A model generated the notes under the pieces. It was not told the DNA's origin, searched no databases, and worked only from the letters and a program-made list of their open reading frames with translations. From Dokdonia pacifica (lineage in GTDB: Bacteria; Bacteroidota; Bacteroidia; Flavobacteriales; Flavobacteriaceae), in the NCBI RefSeq assembly GCF_900188275.1, contig NZ_FZNY01000007.1, positions 62,001 to 126,000 of the forward strand: DNA of 64,000 nucleotides, in the 5' to 3' direction. The translations under genes were made by a program, and so were the position numbers. Of this stretch, positions 45,046 through 54,041 are shown piece by piece. Within the stretch, counting starts at the first letter, position 1. Each line of letters opens with the position of its first letter.

Positions 45046-45860
45046 CTCTTTTGATTTTTATATTCACCCAATACTTTAAAATCTTTAGACATAATTGATA
45101 AGACCTTTTTTGCTTTTTCATAATCGCTATAGGCATCAAAAGTTATATCTACAAAAAATGCATATTGCCAAGGCATCTCTATCACTGGCATTGACTGAAT
45201 TTTAGTGAGATTAAGCTTGCAATCACTCATGATATTAAGAATGGTTGCCAAGCTTCCTCTTTTATGATCTGTTCTAAAACATATAGATGCTTTATTACAA
45301 TCTGTATTGATTTGTTTTTCTTCTGTATTTAAAATGAAAAAACGAGTTTCATTATGTTTTATCGTTTGTATTTGAGGTGCTATGATATCCAACTCATAAA
45401 TCTGAGATGCCGTTTCACTAGCAATAGCAGCAATTCCTTTGAGTTGTTCTTTTTGAATTTGATGTGCTACAGCAGCAGTATCTGTGGCTTCTACGAGTTT
45501 TATAGATGGATACTTTTCAAAAAACGAACGACATTGTATTAATGCCATAGGATGTGACCATACTTCTTTAATATCTTCTATTGTCTGTCCAGATAATGCC
45601 ATCAGGTTATGCTGCACATCTAAGTAAAACTCTCCTTCGATGGTAAGTTTATGTTTATCTATAAGTGCATAATTAGGCAAAATGGCTCCTGCAATAGAGT
45701 TTTCTATTGCCATGACAGCAGCCGAAGCATTTCCAGACACCAATTGATCAACCAATACAGGAAAAGACATACATTCCAATACAGGTGTGGTAGCGTCAAA
45801 AAATGTTTGAGCTACTTTATGATGGAAAGAACCTTTTACCCCTTGAATTGCTATTTTCAT
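45042..45860 (-). CDS. pheA: Prephenate dehydratase
   Basis: A 272-residue enzyme converting prephenate to phenylpyruvate. The catalytic domain (about 1-180) begins MKIAIQGVKGSFHHKVAQTFF and includes NSIAGAI, HPMALIQCRSFF, ATDTAAVA and NETRFFIL. An ACT domain (about 195-272) follows, where the usual ESRP Phe-binding motif reads QSMP (NLTKIQSMPVIEMPW). It is the first structural gene of the aromatic operon, and its 4-bp overlap with the aminotransferase suggests coupled translation. The upstream leader at 46033-46209 has an attenuator arrangement. Confidence 0.94.
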   Translation of the reverse strand: MKIAIQGVKGSFHHKVAQTFFDATTPVLECMSFPVLVDQLVSGNASAAVMAIENSIAGAILPNYALIDKHKLTIEGEFYLDVQHNLMALSGQTIEDIKEVWSHPMALIQCRSFFEKYPSIKLVEATDTAAVAHQIQKEQLKGIAAIASETASQIYELDIIAPQIQTIKHNETRFFILNTEEKQINTDCNKASICFRTDHKRGSLATILNIMSDCKLNLTKIQSMPVIEMPWQYAFFVDITFDAYSDYEKAKKVLSIMSKDFKVLGEYKNQKR

Positions 45861-45863
45861 TTT

Positions 45864-45945
45864 ATTCCCGCGAAGGCGGGAATCTCATCCCACATCCGAC
45901 TTTTTTTTATGAGCGAAGGCGGGAATCTCATCCCACATTCGTCTT
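45864..45945. repeat. Two direct copies of a GCGAAGGCGGGAATCTCATC element
   Basis: Copy 1 (45864-45904) includes the palindrome ATTCCCGCGAAGGCGGGAAT; copy 2 (45912-45945) keeps GCGAAGGCGGGAAT but has lost the left arm. Both continue with CTCATCCCACAT and end before CTTTT. They lie in the pheA leader just upstream of its start, and read like a dispersed REP-type repeat. ORFs across them are spurious. Confidence 0.8.
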
Positions 45946-45952
45946 TTATTTT

Positions 45953-45972
45953 ATTTCCACTTTCGTGGAAAT
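45953..45972. repeat. Palindrome ATTTCCAC-TTTC-GTGGAAAT
   Basis: A perfect 8-bp stem with a 4-nt loop, directly beside the GCGAAGGCGGGAAT repeats. A one-mismatch relative lies at 28876. Confidence 0.7.
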
Positions 45973-46032
45973 CTTATTTTACTTCATGTCTTTAATAACA
46001 ATTCATATTTTAAAATGAATACCCGTAAAAAC

Positions 46033-46065
46033 AAAAAAAAGTCCTGATAAATAAATCAGGACTTT
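46033..46065 (-). terminator. Attenuator terminator of the pheA operon
   Basis: On the minus strand AAAGTCCTGAT pairs with ATCAGGACTTT around a 6-nt loop and is followed by a T run of eight. It begins about 27 nt after the leader-peptide stop codon and about 170 nt before the pheA start, the geometry of a transcription attenuator. Confidence 0.85.
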
Positions 46066-46092
46066 AAGAGTTTTTGAGTGTATTTATTACAA

Positions 46093-46161
46093 TCACCGTC
46101 CCGATTTCAACTGCCCGAAGAAAAAGAAATAGTTATTCCAGTAATAAACGTTTGTAAACAT
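46093..46161 (-). CDS. Phe/Tyr-rich leader peptide (attenuator) of the pheA operon
   Basis: A 22-residue reading frame, ATG to TGA. It starts MFTNVYYWNNYFFFF and continues GQLKSGR: 5 Phe, 3 Tyr and 1 Trp in 15 residues. Four Phe codons are consecutive, with TAT/TAC Tyr codons just before. It lies between a promoter-like signal (46180-46209) and a terminator, upstream of the genes that make Phe and Tyr. Ribosome stalling when charged tRNA-Phe or tRNA-Tyr is short should prevent the terminator from forming. It lacks an evident Shine-Dalgarno sequence, as is usual in this phylum. Function is inferred from composition and position. Confidence 0.8.
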   Translation of the reverse strand: MFTNVYYWNNYFFFFGQLKSGR

Positions 46162-46179
46162 TATGAATTTGTTATGTTG

Positions 46180-46209
46180 TAAAAGTAGAAAAAAAAGTAA
46201 GGTAAACAA
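46180..46209 (-). promoter_or_regulatory. Predicted promoter for the leader peptide and aromatic operon
   Basis: On the minus strand TTG (complement of 46207-46209), 19 nt, then TACTTTTA (complement of 46180-46187), one mismatch from TAnnTTTG. The leader ATG is 18 bp downstream. Confidence 0.55.
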
Positions 46210-46325
46210 CATATGTGAATTATTTTTTATCTTTTTTTTCGGTAGTTTCAATTTTTACGCTTGTAACTTATATTTTCACAAAAAAACTACTTGAATAATA
46301 TAAAATATGTATTATTCTTATTCGT

Positions 46326-46333
46326 TAGATTTG
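46326..46333 (+). promoter_or_regulatory. -7 element (TAGATTTG) for gldA
   Basis: A perfect TAnnTTTG, 14 bp upstream of the chosen gldA ATG. No TTG at the usual upstream distance. Confidence 0.5.
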
Positions 46334-46347
46334 TAAAAACCTCGCAT

Positions 46348-47244
46348 ATGTCTATCGCAGTAAAAAATATTACCAAAACATATCATACCCAAAAAGCATT
46401 GGATGATGTTTCTTTTACGCTCACTAAAGGAGAGATTGTAGGTTTTTTAGGACCTAATGGAGCAGGAAAGAGTACAATGATGAAAATCTTAACAACCTAC
46501 CTTTCCCCTTCTCAAGGAACTGCTTCGGTAAATGAGTATGATACATTAACGCAAACACAAAGTGTACGGAAATCTGTAGGATACTTACCGGAACATAATC
46601 CGTTATACTTAGAAATGTACGTACGCGAGTATCTTACATTTAATGCAAATGTGCATAAAGCCAAAAAAGAACGCGTACAAGAAGTCATAGAACTTACAGG
46701 TCTTACTCCGGAAGCACATAAAAAAATAGGACAACTTTCAAAAGGATATAGACAACGTGTTGGACTAGCCAATGCCTTATTACACGATCCGGAAGTCCTA
46801 ATTCTGGATGAACCTACTACGGGTTTAGATCCAAATCAATTATTAGAGATACGAGGACTTATCAAATCTATAGGTAAAGAAAAAACGATTTTAATGAGTA
46901 CACATATTATGCAAGAAGTAGAAGCTATATGTGATCGTGTCATTATTATCAATAAAGGAAAAATTGTAGCCGATAAAAAACTACAAGAACTTCGAGAAGG
47001 ACAACAGCAAACCGTTATTGTAGAATTTGATTACCGAGTAGAAACAGTTGCCTTAGAAAGATTAGATAAAGTTGCCTCTGTAAAGAATACACATGATTTT
47101 ATCTATGAGATTATTTTTAACACAAAAGAAGATATGCGCTCTAGCGTATTTGATTTTGCACATGATAATGAACTTAAAATTTTACAGCTTAACCAAAAAA
47201 ATGCAAGCCTTGAAAGCCTTTTCTTAGAACTCACTGCAAAATAA
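46348..47244 (+). CDS. gldA: Gliding-motility ABC transporter ATP-binding protein GldA
   Basis: A 298-residue ATPase, the cytoplasmic partner of the GldF/GldG membrane proteins required for gliding in many flavobacteria. Walker A is GPNGAGKST, the signature region LSKGYRQR, Walker B VLILDEPTTGLD, and the switch His is in STHIMQEVE. I chose the ATG at 46348 (MSIAVKNITKTYH) because homologues begin there and the -7 element lies just upstream; a TTG at 46291 would put the promoter inside the gene. gldF/gldG are not adjacent. Confidence 0.93.
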   Translation: MSIAVKNITKTYHTQKALDDVSFTLTKGEIVGFLGPNGAGKSTMMKILTTYLSPSQGTASVNEYDTLTQTQSVRKSVGYLPEHNPLYLEMYVREYLTFNANVHKAKKERVQEVIELTGLTPEAHKKIGQLSKGYRQRVGLANALLHDPEVLILDEPTTGLDPNQLLEIRGLIKSIGKEKTILMSTHIMQEVEAICDRVIIINKGKIVADKKLQELREGQQQTVIVEFDYRVETVALERLDKVASVKNTHDFIYEIIFNTKEDMRSSVFDFAHDNELKILQLNQKNASLESLFLELTAK

Positions 47245-47300
47245 AACCCCTTTACATAGTATTACATAAAGGGATTCTAACGCTTACATCAAAAATCAAT

Positions 47301-48134
47301 TCATAACTGAATCGTAAAATCTTGATTCCCTATTGTAACGATGGCAATATTATCACATACGCCATCCCCATAGTTTAGTGTACCGCTCACATTATTACGT
47401 GTGATTGCTAAAGTCCCGCTTACAAAATGAGGACAACTAGCTTCTCTACGCAACGTTTCTAACACCTCTCCACTTCTCATAAATCCGTTACTTACTGATG
47501 TATTCCAATTACCCGTCACATGAAAGACATTATCTGTCCATGTACCAGATCCTACCCCTTCAATCCACTCTCGCACTCTATTGGCATCACGAATAGCAGT
47601 AACATCCTGCTCAGGAAAATACACAGTAATGGCAGAAGTCACATCAGATTCTGGATTGCCATTTTCATTCTCAAAAACGCGTTGTACGGTACCACCCCCA
47701 GACACTTCATTTCCATTGTAGGTAAAATTAGTATAGGTATATGTAATGGTACGTGAATTGCCTTGCTCACTAGCATATACTAAATTTACTTGTCCAGATA
47801 CAATAGCACCATTGGTAAGCTCACAACCATCACCAAAATCTACTAAAACACTACCACTACCATCTCCATTAGGAGTTACAGTAATAACAGCACAATCTGC
47901 AAAAAACGAATTTGCAATAGAAGCGCGAGTCTCATCTACATTCTCAATGTATAAATTTTCTACAATAGCATAGCTAGCATCTTCTGTAGTATCTACTTGT
48001 GCAGATAATAATAAATCGGCTGCTGTTGGTTCTGCATCTAGACTCGTTACCTCATCTTCATTGTCAGAACATCCAATAGCAATAAGCACCATTACCGCCA
48101 TACTCAACATTTTAATCATTCCAAATTTTCTCAT
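47301..48134 (-). CDS. Lipoprotein of unknown function
   Basis: A 277-residue protein with a lipobox (IAIGC) followed by an acidic tether (SDNEDEVTSLDAEPT). The mature part is a beta-rich chain with repeated strands (VTVTPNGDGSGSVLVDFGDGCELTNGAIVSGQVN; GTLNYGDGVCDNIAIVTIG) and paired Cys. I recognise a recurring Bacteroidota lipoprotein style but no named domain. It stands alone, convergent with gldA. Confidence 0.68.
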   Translation of the reverse strand: MRKFGMIKMLSMAVMVLIAIGCSDNEDEVTSLDAEPTAADLLLSAQVDTTEDASYAIVENLYIENVDETRASIANSFFADCAVITVTPNGDGSGSVLVDFGDGCELTNGAIVSGQVNLVYASEQGNSRTITYTYTNFTYNGNEVSGGGTVQRVFENENGNPESDVTSAITVYFPEQDVTAIRDANRVREWIEGVGSGTWTDNVFHVTGNWNTSVSNGFMRSGEVLETLRREASCPHFVSGTLAITRNNVSGTLNYGDGVCDNIAIVTIGNQDFTIQL

Positions 48135-48248
48135 GGTATTCTAAATTTTATGGTTTACGATTCTATGACTTTAAAAAAAAGAAAACGTTTAATTTCTTCC
48201 TGAAATTTGTTTTTCAACCACACTTCATTTTATGTTATTAAATATTGT

Positions 48249-48256
48249 ATCTTTGC
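48249..48256 (+). promoter_or_regulatory. -7 element (TATCTTTG) for rpsO
   Basis: A perfect TAnnTTTG, followed by GCACGC as in many Bacteroidota ribosomal-gene promoters, 52 bp before the ATG. Confidence 0.55.
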
Positions 48257-48308
48257 ACGCTGATAGACAGTCTATCATATACATAAAAATCATTTAAATA
48301 ATATTGGA

Positions 48309-48578
48309 ATGTATTTAACAAAAGAAGTTAAAGAAGAAATTTTCGAAAAACACGGTAAAGGAAAAAACGATACAGGTTCTGCTGAAGGACAAATTGCATT
48401 GTTTACTCACCGTATTAATCACCTAACAGAGCACTTAAAAAATAATCGTAAAGATTATAACACAGAGCGTTCATTAGTAAAGCTAGTAGGTAAGCGTCGT
48501 TCACTACTTGATTATTTAATCAAGAAAGATGTATTAAGATACCGTGCTATTATTAAAGAATTAGGTATTAGAAAATAA
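48309..48578 (+). CDS. rpsO: 30S ribosomal protein S15
   Basis: An 89-residue protein of the expected length, with GSAEGQIALFTHRINHLTEHLKNNRKDYNTERSLVKLVGKRRSLLDYLIKKD, the conserved S15 core that binds 16S rRNA. pnp follows, as in many bacteria. Confidence 0.98.
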   Translation: MYLTKEVKEEIFEKHGKGKNDTGSAEGQIALFTHRINHLTEHLKNNRKDYNTERSLVKLVGKRRSLLDYLIKKDVLRYRAIIKELGIRK

Positions 48579-48615
48579 GAATTACAAGGGGTCTATATGG
48601 CCCCTTCTTTTTTAC

Positions 48616-48629
48616 GCTTTCGCGAAAGC
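48616..48629. repeat. Dispersed palindrome GCTTTCGCGAAAGC, exact copy
   Basis: In the 215-bp rpsO-pnp gap, with TTTAC on the left (TACGC...GCG symmetry). Confidence 0.95.
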
Positions 48630-48793
48630 GAACACACAACGAAAGTCCTCCGAGACAAGAGGCAGAGAAAGCTAAAGAGCTAGTTTTTCATTGGTCACCA
48701 CAACTACAACTACAACACAACAACACACGGTTAACCAAAAGAGAATAAATGGTTGACTAGATCAAATGAATTACGCCTAATGAATAGGCGAAA

Positions 48794-51037
48794 ATGAAAA
48801 ACGAAATTATGATTCCAAAAGTTTACAGAGAGGTTATTGACCTCGGTGATGGTCGTGAGATCACACTAGAAACAGGAAAACTTGCAAAACAAGCGCATGG
48901 AAGCGTTGTTGTGCAATCAGGAAAATGTATGCTACTTTGTACAGTAGTATCTAACTACAAACAAGCAGATGTAGATTTTTTACCACTTACGGTAGATTAT
49001 CGTGAAAAATTTGCTGCTGCTGGACGTTACCCAGGAGGTTTCTTTAAAAGAGAAGCACGTCCAAGTGATGGAGAAGTATTAACAATGCGTCTTGTAGATC
49101 GTGTTTTACGTCCATTATTTCCAAAAGATTATCACTCAGAAACACAAGTGATGATCCAATTAATGTCACATGACGAAAATGTAATGCCAGACGCAATGGC
49201 TGGTCTTGCAGCTTCTGCAGCTATACAGTTATCTGACTTCCCATTTGAATGCCCAATCTCAGAAGTACGCGTTGCGCGTGTTGATGGTGAGTTTGTAATC
49301 AACCCATCTAGAGCACAACTAGCTGATTCTGATATTGACATGATGATTGGTGCATCTGCAGATAGTGTGATGATGGTAGAAGGTGAGATGGATGAAATTT
49401 CTGAAGAAGAAATGACAGAAGCGATCAAAGCTGCTCACGAAGCTATTAAAGTACAATGTGCTGCCCAAGTGCGTCTTGCAGAAGCATTTGGAAAGAAAGA
49501 AACACGTGAGTACGATCCAGAACGTGAAGATGAAGATCTTAAAAATAAGATTCACGAAATGGCATATGACAAAGTATATGCTGTTGCAAAAGGAGGTTCT
49601 TCTAAAAAAGAAAGAGGAATGGCTTTTTCTGAAATTAAAGAAGAAATCAAAGCTACTTTTTCTGAAGAAGAGCTTGAAGATATAGGTGATCTTGTTTCTA
49701 AGTATTATAGCAAAGCTGAAAAAGCGGCAATACGTGATTTAACTCTTAATGAAGGATTACGTTTAGATGGTCGTAAGACTACTGAAATCAGACCTATTTG
49801 GTGTGAGACAGATTACTTACCATCTGTACATGGATCTTCTGTATTTACACGTGGGGAAACACAAGCACTTGCAACAGTAACATTAGGAACTTCTAGAGAA
49901 GCAAATCAAATCGATATGCCATCATATGAAGGTGAAGAAACATTCTATTTACATTACAACTTCCCTCCTTTTTGTACTGGAGAAGCAAGACCAATACGTG
50001 GAACTTCTCGTCGTGAAGTAGGACATGGTAATCTTGCACAACGTGCTCTTAAAGGAATGGTTCCTGAAGATTGTCCATACACAGTACGTGTCGTATCAGA
50101 AGTATTAGAATCTAACGGTTCTTCGTCTATGGCAACCGTATGTGCTGGAACTATGGCAATGATGGATGCTGGTGTTCAAATGAAAAAACCAGTTTCAGGT
50201 ATTGCTATGGGACTTATCTCTGATGCAGATTCTGGAAAATATGCAGTACTCTCTGATATCTTAGGTGATGAAGATCACTTAGGAGATATGGACTTTAAAG
50301 TAACTGGAACAGCAGATGGTATTACTGCTTGTCAAATGGATATTAAAGTAAAAGGTCTTTCTTATGAGATCTTAGTAAATGCACTTCAACAAGCAAGAGA
50401 TGGTCGTTTACACATCCTTGAAAAGCTTACAGATACAATTGCTGCTCCAAGAGAAGATGTAAAAGATTACGCTCCTAAAATGGTAACTACTCGTATTCCA
50501 AATGAATACATAGGTGCTCTTATAGGACCTGGAGGAAAAGTAATACAAGAGCTTCAAAAAGAGACAGGAACTACTATTGTAATTAATGAAGATCCTGTAA
50601 CTGAAGAAGGTGTTGTAGAAATTCTAGGAACTGGACAAGATGGTATTGATGCTGTAATGGCAAAAATAGATTCTATTACATTTAAGCCTGTAGTAGGAAA
50701 CACCTACAAAGTAAAAGTAATTAAGATGCTTGACTTTGGTGCTGTTGTAGAATATCTAGATGCACCTGGAAATGAAGTTTTACTTCACGTTTCTGAAATT
50801 GCTTGGGCACGTACAGAAAATGCAAGTGATGTACTTTCTATGGGAGAAGAATTAGAAGTAAAATACTTTGGTATTGATTCTAGAACTCGTAAAGAAAAAG
50901 TATCTCGTAAAGCATTACTAGAAAAGCCAGAAGGATGGCAGCCTCGTCCTCCAAGAGATAATGGTGGAAGAGATAATAGAAATCGTGACAACAACAGAGG
51001 TCGTGATAATCGTAATCGTGATAGAAAGAGAGATTAA
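48794..51037 (+). CDS. pnp: Polynucleotide phosphorylase
   Basis: A 747-residue 3'-5' exoribonuclease/polymerase. Two RNase PH-like domains ([47 protein letters not shown]), then a KH domain ([21 protein letters not shown]) and an S1 domain ([21 protein letters not shown]). The tail is Arg/Asn/Asp/Gly-rich (residues about 715-747), a low-complexity RNA-binding extension common in flavobacteria. An alternative start at 48809 (MIPKVYREV) is closer to most homologues; I keep 48794 with modest certainty. A terminator follows at 51061. Confidence 0.97.
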   Translation: MKNEIMIPKVYREVIDLGDGREITLETGKLAKQAHGSVVVQSGKCMLLCTVVSNYKQADVDFLPLTVDYREKFAAAGRYPGGFFKREARPSDGEVLTMRLVDRVLRPLFPKDYHSETQVMIQLMSHDENVMPDAMAGLAASAAIQLSDFPFECPISEVRVARVDGEFVINPSRAQLADSDIDMMIGASADSVMMVEGEMDEISEEEMTEAIKAAHEAIKVQCAAQVRLAEAFGKKETREYDPEREDEDLKNKIHEMAYDKVYAVAKGGSSKKERGMAFSEIKEEIKATFSEEELEDIGDLVSKYYSKAEKAAIRDLTLNEGLRLDGRKTTEIRPIWCETDYLPSVHGSSVFTRGETQALATVTLGTSREANQIDMPSYEGEETFYLHYNFPPFCTGEARPIRGTSRREVGHGNLAQRALKGMVPEDCPYTVRVVSEVLESNGSSSMATVCAGTMAMMDAGVQMKKPVSGIAMGLISDADSGKYAVLSDILGDEDHLGDMDFKVTGTADGITACQMDIKVKGLSYEILVNALQQARDGRLHILEKLTDTIAAPREDVKDYAPKMVTTRIPNEYIGALIGPGGKVIQELQKETGTTIVINEDPVTEEGVVEILGTGQDGIDAVMAKIDSITFKPVVGNTYKVKVIKMLDFGAVVEYLDAPGNEVLLHVSEIAWARTENASDVLSMGEELEVKYFGIDSRTRKEKVSRKALLEKPEGWQPRPPRDNGGRDNRNRDNNRGRDNRNRDRKRD

Positions 51038-51060
51038 CTCTTAAACGATATATAATAGTA

Positions 51061-51095
51061 AAAGCGGCTGTCTTAATAAGACAGCCGCTTTTTAT
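51061..51095 (+). terminator. Rho-independent terminator after pnp
   Basis: AAAGCGGCTGTCTT pairs with AAGACAGCCGCTTT, loop AAT, followed by a T run. Confidence 0.93.
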
Positions 51096-51144
51096 TTTAC
51101 TTATTTTATTATTTAAAAAATAATCTAGAATTACTTTTCCTTAT

Positions 51145-51804
51145 TTAATTCTCTATACGCCACTCATTATCAAAAGTGTCGTCAAAACCAACAATTCCAT
51201 AATTCTTATCATAATAAATCGTATGCATATTTCTTTCTACTCCAAAATAAGTACCTATAGATGCTTCATTTTGTGAATAAATAGTAATTACATTTTCATA
51301 CACCATACCATTAAAAGATAATTGAGTGGTCGATGCATCAAAATCCAGAACTATCGTTTCTGTAGAAGATATAGTACTGTCATCAATAGCATTCCACAGG
51401 ACAAACTCAATGATTCCTTTTAATTCATTATCTGGAGTCTTTCCTATCGCAAACGTAAAAACCTTAGAAGGATCTGGAGACCCTAAAAAATCCATTTCAA
51501 TATTCTGGACATCATATCTAAAAGTATTCTCTCCAGCTCTAAAAGCAAAATTTATTAGTGTAGAAGATCTTGTAGGGCCATTAATGCTCCTTGAGACCTG
51601 AAATGATAATTCTTCCCCTTGTTGATTAGTATAGGTCAACACATCTGACACTTCTGGAACATCAACCAGTAAATTTTCTGTATCGGCAGCAGTAAATGGA
51701 TAGTAATCCACACTTAAATCAGGTTCGTTATCATCATTATTACAGCTACTGAATACAGCTAGTATGATTACTAAAACACAGGTTTTTATATATTTAATTT
51801 TCAT
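51145..51804 (-). CDS. Lipoprotein of unknown function
   Basis: A 219-residue protein with a lipoprotein signal (VFSSC, Cys21) and an Asn/Asp-rich tether. The mature chain is beta-rich with no recognised domain; notable segments are ETIVLDFDASTTQLSFNG and the C-terminal FDDTFDNEWRIEN. It is divergent from the lipoprotein gene at 52143, with a 338-bp gap. Confidence 0.65.
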   Translation of the reverse strand: MKIKYIKTCVLVIILAVFSSCNNDDNEPDLSVDYYPFTAADTENLLVDVPEVSDVLTYTNQQGEELSFQVSRSINGPTRSSTLINFAFRAGENTFRYDVQNIEMDFLGSPDPSKVFTFAIGKTPDNELKGIIEFVLWNAIDDSTISSTETIVLDFDASTTQLSFNGMVYENVITIYSQNEASIGTYFGVERNMHTIYYDKNYGIVGFDDTFDNEWRIEN

Positions 51805-52142
51805 GATATACTTTTTTAATTATTAAAACATCTTTATCATTTAGAATTCAAAAGCTTAGGCTAAAGTAATTGCAATTAACACTATGAGTGCTTTATTATT
51901 CGCCAAATTTTAGATTTAAAACTTGTAATAATTACAAACCTATCTGATTAGATCAACTGTACTATCAAAAAATACAAATCGTTACTAAACATAATTAAAA
52001 TTATGACAATCAGATATTTACACTAAATCAATTTAGCTATTATTGCTCTCAAAGTAATTCCCGATAATAGTTACCATTGGTTTTTTTTTCAAACCTGTAT
52101 TTCTTTAGTAATTTGGTATCATCAATACATAAACACATAACT
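51805..52142. other. 338-bp intergenic region between divergent lipoprotein genes
   Basis: AT-rich, with no gene, palindrome copy or clear terminator seen. It must hold at least one promoter for each side, but I cannot assign them with confidence. Confidence 0.5.
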
Positions 52143-52685
52143 ATGAAAATGAAAAAAATACTATTACTTATGCTTGCAACAGTAACTTTATGGAGCTGTA
52201 GCAGTGACGATTCTAATGTTCTTCCTGAAAGCTTTGAAAATGGAGTTATCATCTCTATCGCAGATATTACTACAAATGTTATCTTCAATAATAATTTAGA
52301 TGGAAGATTAGATATAGATCTAGAATATAGAGATGCAGAAAATGGAAGCTTATTAGACAAAGTAGATATTTTTGTTACATTTTTGGATAAAACAGATAAC
52401 ACAGGAAATAATAATGGCGTTATTGAAGAAGAAGTGCTCTTACGCACGGTAGAAAACACAGGTTTCTCTATAGGAGATAATGATTTCCCTGTTCACAACC
52501 TTGTAATCACAACTGAGGATTATTTATCTATTACAAATAACACCTTAGATGGCATTACAGCTGGCGATGAATATATCACTCGTTTTGAGGTTACATTAAC
52601 AGACGGACGTGTATTCTCTACCAATAACACTGGAAGCAACGGAGGACTGATCAGTAACTTTAATGTTGTTACATCTGTAGAATAA
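52143..52685 (+). CDS. Lipoprotein, paralogue of the one at 58564
   Basis: A 180-residue protein; I chose the ATG at 52143, which gives a proper lipoprotein signal (TLWSC, Cys19) and avoids the 22 extra residues read from 52077. The mature domain repeats the pattern of the 58564 protein: LLDKVDIFVTFLDKTDNT...EVLLRTV...FPVHNLVITTEDYLSITNNTLDGITAGDEYITRFEVTLTDGRVFSTNNTG. I know no named family. A terminator-like hairpin follows at 52698. Confidence 0.75.
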   Translation: MKMKKILLLMLATVTLWSCSSDDSNVLPESFENGVIISIADITTNVIFNNNLDGRLDIDLEYRDAENGSLLDKVDIFVTFLDKTDNTGNNNGVIEEEVLLRTVENTGFSIGDNDFPVHNLVITTEDYLSITNNTLDGITAGDEYITRFEVTLTDGRVFSTNNTGSNGGLISNFNVVTSVE

Positions 52686-52697
52686 AAACTAATAATT

Positions 52698-52744
52698 GTC
52701 ATAAAAAAGGGATTGTCTTTTCAAGGTGATCCTTTTTTTATGAC
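52698..52744. terminator. Terminator-like hairpin after the 52143 lipoprotein
   Basis: GTCATAAAAAAGG pairs with CCTTTTTTTATGAC (one bulged T) around a long loop. Confidence 0.65.
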
Positions 52745-52757
52745 CAATATTTCATAA

Positions 52758-53300
52758 TCAATGTAGCTTTTTATAAAAGCTCTTTGACTTATGTGATGGC
52801 CCAGCAGTGATAAGAAAAATATTGCCCTCTTTCCTGAAGTATTCTTTTACAATAAGATCTCCATTCTCCATCAACTTAATTTTAATCTTTTCAATATGAT
52901 TAGTTCCATAAATAATTGGAACTAAAGGAGGCACCTGAACACGTTCTTTGACTAAAGTAATTTTATACTTCTCTTTACTTTTAAATTTCCCTTCATAAAT
53001 TATGGTCTGTTTTCGTTTAAGGCCCTGTATATCTTCTATAAATGACAGTATTAACTCTCCATTAGTAGTAAACTGTAAATTGACAGTATCTACTTTTTTA
53101 TCATATAGATTAAACAAATCAAGCAGCTTATATTTCCCGGTATTCAGTATCGTATCATTTTTAATTTCATAAGAATTATTCAATACAGATATTTGAAAAC
53201 CAGTCTCAAATTCTTGGATATTATCCTTATGAAATGCCGCACTACAGGAACCCAGAAAGCAACATAAAAACAATATTCCTATACATTTATAAAACTTCAT
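52758..53300 (-). CDS. Small lipoprotein of unknown function
   Basis: A 180-residue protein with lipobox FLGSC (Cys19). The mature chain shows strands such as VNLQFTTNGELILSFIED and a KIKIKLMENGDLIVKEYF ending; the 'NGDLIV' strand and length resemble the lipoprotein at 55272. It is the last gene of a minus-strand run (desaturase, barrel protein, this), 11 bp after the barrel gene. Unknown role. Confidence 0.65.
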   Translation of the reverse strand: MKFYKCIGILFLCCFLGSCSAAFHKDNIQEFETGFQISVLNNSYEIKNDTILNTGKYKLLDLFNLYDKKVDTVNLQFTTNGELILSFIEDIQGLKRKQTIIYEGKFKSKEKYKITLVKERVQVPPLVPIIYGTNHIEKIKIKLMENGDLIVKEYFRKEGNIFLITAGPSHKSKSFYKKLH

Positions 53301-53311
53301 AACGATATATT

Positions 53312-53980
53312 TTAAAAACGATAAAGTACTTTAGGTAAAATAGCGAGTCCTCCTAAATCTTGCTCTATAGCACCTTTTAGTTTATAAGGTGAGTACTGAA
53401 CATCTGCTCCTATGGTTATATGCGTATTTTCTGTGGGTTGAAATTTCCAATGTAAGCCTGGTGCTACTAAGAAAGACACCAATCCTCTATTTGCATTTTC
53501 ACCTTCATCATTAAAAAAACTAAATGGTGTTTGAACAAACATACTTGAAATTCCAACGCCTACCCCTAATTCAACTTTACTAACACTGTTTTTTGCAGTA
53601 AGGTTTTGACTGAATCTCAAAAATGAGTTTATGATAAAGTCACTTGAAACAGCTTCTACTTGATCTATATTATCTTGATTTTGTATCACAAACTGATCAT
53701 TTTGAGAAGGTCTTATAAATTGAACTACAATTGAAATAGATTTATTTCGTTTTGCAGGGATATATATATTAATATCTACAAATGGAGAAGGGTTAATAAA
53801 ATTAGTCAGTTTGCCTTGTGGTAAAAACACCCCTAATCCTATTTCAAATTTGGGACGTTGCCATTCTTTTTCATAGTCCCAATATTCTTTTGTAGTTTTT
53901 TTAGATGGTATGGAATCTGATTGAGCAATGGTCAGAAAAGAACATAAACTCATTGCTATGATAAAACATATAGTTTTCAT
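53312..53980 (-). CDS. Outer-membrane beta-barrel protein
   Basis: A 222-residue protein with a signal peptide (SFLTIAQ), starting at the ATG at 53980; an upstream start would overlap the desaturase and lack a signal. Alternating strands (KFEIGLGVFLPQGKL, VELGVGVGISSMFVQT, VSFLVAPGLHWKFQP, ITIGADVQYSPYKLKG) and a C-terminal Phe (ILPKVLYRF) indicate a porin-like barrel. No family name is certain. It lies 61 bp downstream of the desaturase gene. Confidence 0.75.
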   Translation of the reverse strand: MKTICFIIAMSLCSFLTIAQSDSIPSKKTTKEYWDYEKEWQRPKFEIGLGVFLPQGKLTNFINPSPFVDINIYIPAKRNKSISIVVQFIRPSQNDQFVIQNQDNIDQVEAVSSDFIINSFLRFSQNLTAKNSVSKVELGVGVGISSMFVQTPFSFFNDEGENANRGLVSFLVAPGLHWKFQPTENTHITIGADVQYSPYKLKGAIEQDLGGLAILPKVLYRF

Positions 53981-54041
53981 AATTTTTAATTTTAAAAATT
54001 TATTAGTGTTTGTTATAATTTTTGGACTTATATTTTCTTCT

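Noticed and set aside
45651-46018. Plus-strand ORFs across the pheA leader
   Set aside because: They translate the GCGAAGGCGGGAATC repeats and the antisense of pheA, a common false-ORF source.
46291-46347. TTG start for gldA at 46291
   Set aside because: Homologues begin at MSIxVKNI, and the -7 element at 46326 would lie inside the gene.
47245-47300. Terminator between gldA and the convergent lipoprotein gene
   Set aside because: CCCTTTA/TAAAGGG pairs weakly around a long loop, without a T run; not strong enough to list.
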